Assembly: GCA_934659445.1 (NCBI GenBank)
Contig: CAKUHV010000093.1
Span: 1-6,450, forward strand
Direction: 5' to 3'
DNA length: 6,450 bases
Origin: an uncultured Oscillospiraceae bacterium
Lineage (GTDB): Bacteria; Bacillota; Clostridia; Oscillospirales; Oscillospiraceae
Positions 5,381 to 6,450 of this stretch are shown here, one piece after another. The notes beneath the pieces were generated by a model. It was not told the DNA's origin and made no database searches. It saw nothing but the letters and a program-made list of their open reading frames with translations. The translations under genes and the position numbers were made by a program. Each line of letters opens with the position of its first letter. Positions within the stretch are counted from its first letter, which is position 1.

Positions 5381-5421
5381 GCCGTCTCTCCGCCCGTCAG
5401 GGCGGAGAGACGGCTCATTTT
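5381..5421 (+). terminator. Rho-independent terminator of the operon
   Basis: A perfect 15-bp stem, GCCGTCTCTCCGCCC (5381-5395) with its complement at 5400-5414, a 4-nt loop GTCA, then TCATTTT. It starts 27 bp after the aminotransferase stop codon. Confidence 0.9.
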
Positions 5422-5445
5422 GTGATCTGTGGTTCGTGGAAAGAA

Positions 5446-5487
5446 AGCTGCAGGGCGGAGCATCCGAAGATGCTCCACCCTGCAGCT
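5446..5487. repeat. Palindromic hairpin, copy A of a duplicated element
   Basis: A 19-bp stem with a single mismatch, AGCTGCAGGG...GGAGCATC (5446-5464) against GATGCTCC...CCCTGCAGCT (5469-5487). On the minus strand the loop is a UUCG closed by C-G, an unusually stable tetraloop, and the downstream minus-strand sequence is T-rich (TTTCTTTCC), so it could terminate minus-strand transcription. It shares 32 of 38 central positions with the hairpin at 5651-5690. Confidence 0.65.
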
Positions 5488-5539
5488 GAGACTGTCAAAA
5501 AAGTAGTGGAACGTAGAGATACGGGAAGGAAGATAGTTA

Positions 5540-5573
5540 CGAAAGAAACCCAGGAAGGGTGTCTTTCGTTTTT
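5540..5573 (+). terminator. Stem-loop with T-tract inside the hairpin array
   Basis: CGAAAGA-ACCC (5540-5551, one mismatch) pairs with GGGT-TCTTTCG (5557-5568), loop AGGAA, followed by TTTTT (5569-5573). It has terminator form on the plus strand, although no plus-strand gene lies between it and the operon terminator. Confidence 0.55.
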
Positions 5574-5580
5574 GATCATA

Positions 5581-5613
5581 AGATTTTGAAGATTTGAAAA
5601 AGATTCAAGATCT
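5581..5613. repeat. Stem-loop in the hairpin array
   Basis: AGATTTTGAA (5581-5590) pairs with TTCAAGATCT (5604-5613), ten pairs including one wobble on the plus strand. No T-tract follows. Function unknown. Confidence 0.4.
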
Positions 5614-5614
5614 T

Positions 5615-5652
5615 GCTCAGCTTGGCGAAAAGACTTTTTCGACAAGCTGAGC
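5615..5652. repeat. Stem-loop in the hairpin array, abutting the last hairpin
   Basis: GCTCAGCTTGGCGAAAA (5615-5631) pairs with TTTTCGACAAGCTGAGC (5636-5652), 16 of 17 pairs, 4-nt loop. It shares its last two bases with the start of the next hairpin. Its right arm is also the right inverted repeat of the 5486-5651 unit. Confidence 0.55.
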
Positions 5653-5695
5653 CGCAGGGCGGAGCATCCTCGGATGCTCCGCCCTGCGGCTTTTT
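5651..5695 (+). terminator. Strong terminator-form hairpin, copy B of the duplicated palindrome
   Basis: Perfect palindrome 5651-5690 (arms beginning GCCGCAGGGCGGAGCATC) followed by TTTTT (5691-5695). It has the form of a rho-independent terminator on the plus strand, the second complete one after the operon, and shields the converging minus-strand genes from read-through. Confidence 0.75.
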
Positions 5696-5716
5696 GGGAA
5701 TGAGGTGAAATGGCAG

Positions 5717-5733
5717 ATCAGGCGCAGCCTGAT
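5717..5733 (-). terminator. Short hairpin after the GlcG-like gene
   Basis: On the minus strand ATCAGGC-TGC-GCCTGAT follows the stop codon directly. The downstream T content is poor (CTGCCATTTC), so it is a weak terminator or an mRNA 3'-end stabiliser. Confidence 0.35.
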
Positions 5734-6150
5734 TTACAGCTTTTCCAGCAGATATTTGGCGCAGTAGTCAGCCATGTCCTGGTCCTCGGCCGCGCTGCGG
5801 CCGCCGACGCCCACAGCGCCGTAAGATACGCCGTTCTTGTCGAAGAGCGGGGCGCCGCCGGGCACGCCGGTCACATTAGGCAGAAGGAATTCAGAGGGGG
5901 CCACGCCCATATTGCGGCACAGCTCGCCGATCTGGGTGGAGGTGCGGCCGAACTGGGCGGCGGTATAGGCCTTGCCCGCGGCCAGCTTGCCGCCGCGGGA
6001 GGGGGTACCGTCCATCTGCAGCAGAAATACCTGATCGCCGGCCTCGTCAGCCACGCACAGGACGATGGGCTTTCCGTTTTCACGGGCGATCTTGTTCAGC
6101 ACGTGGTTGGCCAGATCAAGGAACTGGGCGTGCGTGATCCTGCGGATCAT
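5734..6150 (-). CDS. GlcG/HbpS family protein (heme-binding family, DUF336)
   Basis: A 138-residue single-domain protein of the GlcG/HbpS/PduO-C-terminal family. Matching segments are VADEAGDQVFLLQMDG (33-48), KLAAGKAYTAAQF (55-67), GGAPLF (98-103) and GAVGVGGRSAAEDQDMA (111-127), in the family's usual order and length. Some members bind heme or corrinoid-related cofactors and others have no known function; no residue here settles this. No signal peptide is visible, so it is probably cytoplasmic, unlike secreted HbpS. The ATG at 6150 has a strong AAGGAGGC site 8 nt upstream. It lies 78 bp downstream of the hydroxyacyl-CoA dehydrogenase gene on the same strand and is probably its operon partner; both converge on the aminotransferase operon. 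Confidence 0.85.
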   Translation of the reverse strand: MIRRITHAQFLDLANHVLNKIARENGKPIVLCVADEAGDQVFLLQMDGTPSRGGKLAAGKAYTAAQFGRTSTQIGELCRNMGVAPSEFLLPNVTGVPGGAPLFDKNGVSYGAVGVGGRSAAEDQDMADYCAKYLLEKL

Positions 6151-6184
6151 AAAAATAGCCTCCTTTTCAGCAGTTGTTCAGTGG

Positions 6185-6210
6185 ACCGCGGGCGCCCCGG
6201 AGGGAGCGCT
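6185..6210 (-). other. GC-rich intercistronic hairpin
   Basis: On the minus strand the gap between the two right-hand genes can form a GCGC-CCC / GGG-GCGC stem with a one-base bulge. No T-tract follows, so read-through into the GlcG-like gene is expected. It echoes the hairpins in the plus-strand operon gaps. Confidence 0.3.
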
Positions 6211-6228
6211 CGGCGGACGGGAGAGAGA

Positions 6229-6450
6229 TCACTTCTTCTCGGGATACTCGTACCAGCCCTTGCCGGTCTTGCGGCCGTACTCGCCCTTGATGACCTTGTC
6301 CACAACGCAGAAGCTGGGCATATCGTTGGGGTCGCCGCTCTCGGCGTAACGGTCGCGGCGGACATAGTAGTTCACGTCCAGACCGGTCATATCCATCAGC
6401 TTGAAGGGGCCCATGGGGTAGCCCAGACCCTTTTCGCAGGCGGTGTCGAT
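6229..6450 (-). CDS. 3-hydroxyacyl-CoA dehydrogenase, C-terminal part (cut by window edge)
   Basis: The last 73 residues of a gene entering from the right edge. GLGYPMGPFKLMDMTGLDV is the typical signature of the C-terminal 3-hydroxyacyl-CoA dehydrogenase domain (3HCDH), and GRKTGKGWYEY just before the end is its usual C-terminal motif. Full-length members are about 280-320 residues with an N-terminal NAD-binding domain, outside this window. Likely role: NAD(P)-dependent oxidation/reduction of a 3-hydroxyacyl-CoA such as 3-hydroxybutyryl-CoA in butyrate formation or fatty-acid breakdown; the exact substrate cannot be fixed from this part, and non-CoA relatives with the same domain exist. Stop codon TGA at 6231-6229; the GlcG-like gene follows in the same direction. 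Confidence 0.85.
   Translation of the reverse strand: MDTACEKGLGYPMGPFKLMDMTGLDVNYYVRRDRYAESGDPNDMPSFCVVDKVIKGEYGRKTGKGWYEYPEKK

Larger units (their letters stand above)
5486..5651. mobile_element. Possible MITE-like inverted-repeat element (166 bp)
   Basis: CTGAGACTGTCAAAAAAGT (5486-5504) and the reverse complement of 5633-5651 agree in 15 of 19 positions, enclosing 128 bp with no coding capacity. Each end overlaps one of two near-identical palindromes (5446-5487 and 5651-5690). The A-rich GACTGTC ends recall those of IS1182-like elements, and a remnant of such a transposase lies at the left edge of the window, but no target duplication is visible. An alternative is an array of independent terminators. 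Confidence 0.35.

Noticed and set aside
5487..5580. Possible small protein gene in the gap between the operon and the GlcG-like gene
   Set aside because: Frames here run through perfect stem-loops, lack binding sites and show no domains.
1..6450. CRISPR array, tRNA or rRNA genes
   Set aside because: No regularly spaced direct repeats of CRISPR size, no tRNA cloverleaf with a TTCGA-type T-loop, and no conserved rRNA segment was seen on either strand.

Overview
The window looks like chromosomal DNA of a GC-rich, Gram-positive anaerobe of the Clostridia, probably a gut Oscillospiraceae/Flavonifractor-type lineage. This is inferred from the gene content (PucR regulator, clostridial-type D-2-hydroxyacid dehydrogenases, a 3-hydroxyacyl-CoA dehydrogenase next to a GlcG-like protein), GC-rich coding sequence beside AT-rich promoter DNA, and strong AAAGAGGT or AGGAGG ribosome binding sites. 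No species can be named from the sequence alone.

Layout. Positions 1-143 (minus) hold a decayed fragment of an IS1182-like transposase running off the left edge. Positions 122-480 hold no convincing protein gene, but carry a near-consensus plus-strand promoter (TTGAAA, 17 bp, extended TGC-TACAAT) and, about 270-330 nt later, a stem-loop terminator; a roughly 320-nt untranslated transcript is the best explanation. Positions 487-1650 (minus) encode a PucR-family regulator. Positions 1651-2050 form a 400-bp AT-rich divergent control region with promoters in both directions, an 18/21 direct repeat, a near match to the Bacillus PucR box, a dyad, and a leader hairpin overlapping a possible 17-residue leader peptide. 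Positions 2051-5353 (plus) form a three-gene operon: two different D-2-hydroxyacid dehydrogenases and a class I/II aminotransferase, each preceded by the same AAAGAGGT ribosome binding site and separated by GC-rich hairpins. A perfect 15-bp terminator follows. Positions 5381-5690 are a run of six stem-loops, including an inverted-repeat unit flanked by two copies of one palindrome (MITE-like). Positions 5734-6150 and 6229-6450 (minus, converging on the operon) encode a GlcG/HbpS-family protein and the C-terminal end of a 3-hydroxyacyl-CoA dehydrogenase.

How the genes may work together. An aminotransferase with two (R)-2-hydroxyacid dehydrogenases fits interconversion of an amino acid, its 2-oxo acid and its (R)-2-hydroxy acid, as in amino-acid fermentation. 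The first dehydrogenase has Asn-Arg where NAD-specific relatives have Asp, and Asn where the catalytic Glu is expected. The second has the standard NAD-type Asp and an intact Arg/Glu/His triad. The two are therefore unlikely to be redundant. The divergently encoded PucR protein is the obvious candidate regulator. The substrate is not readable from the sequence.
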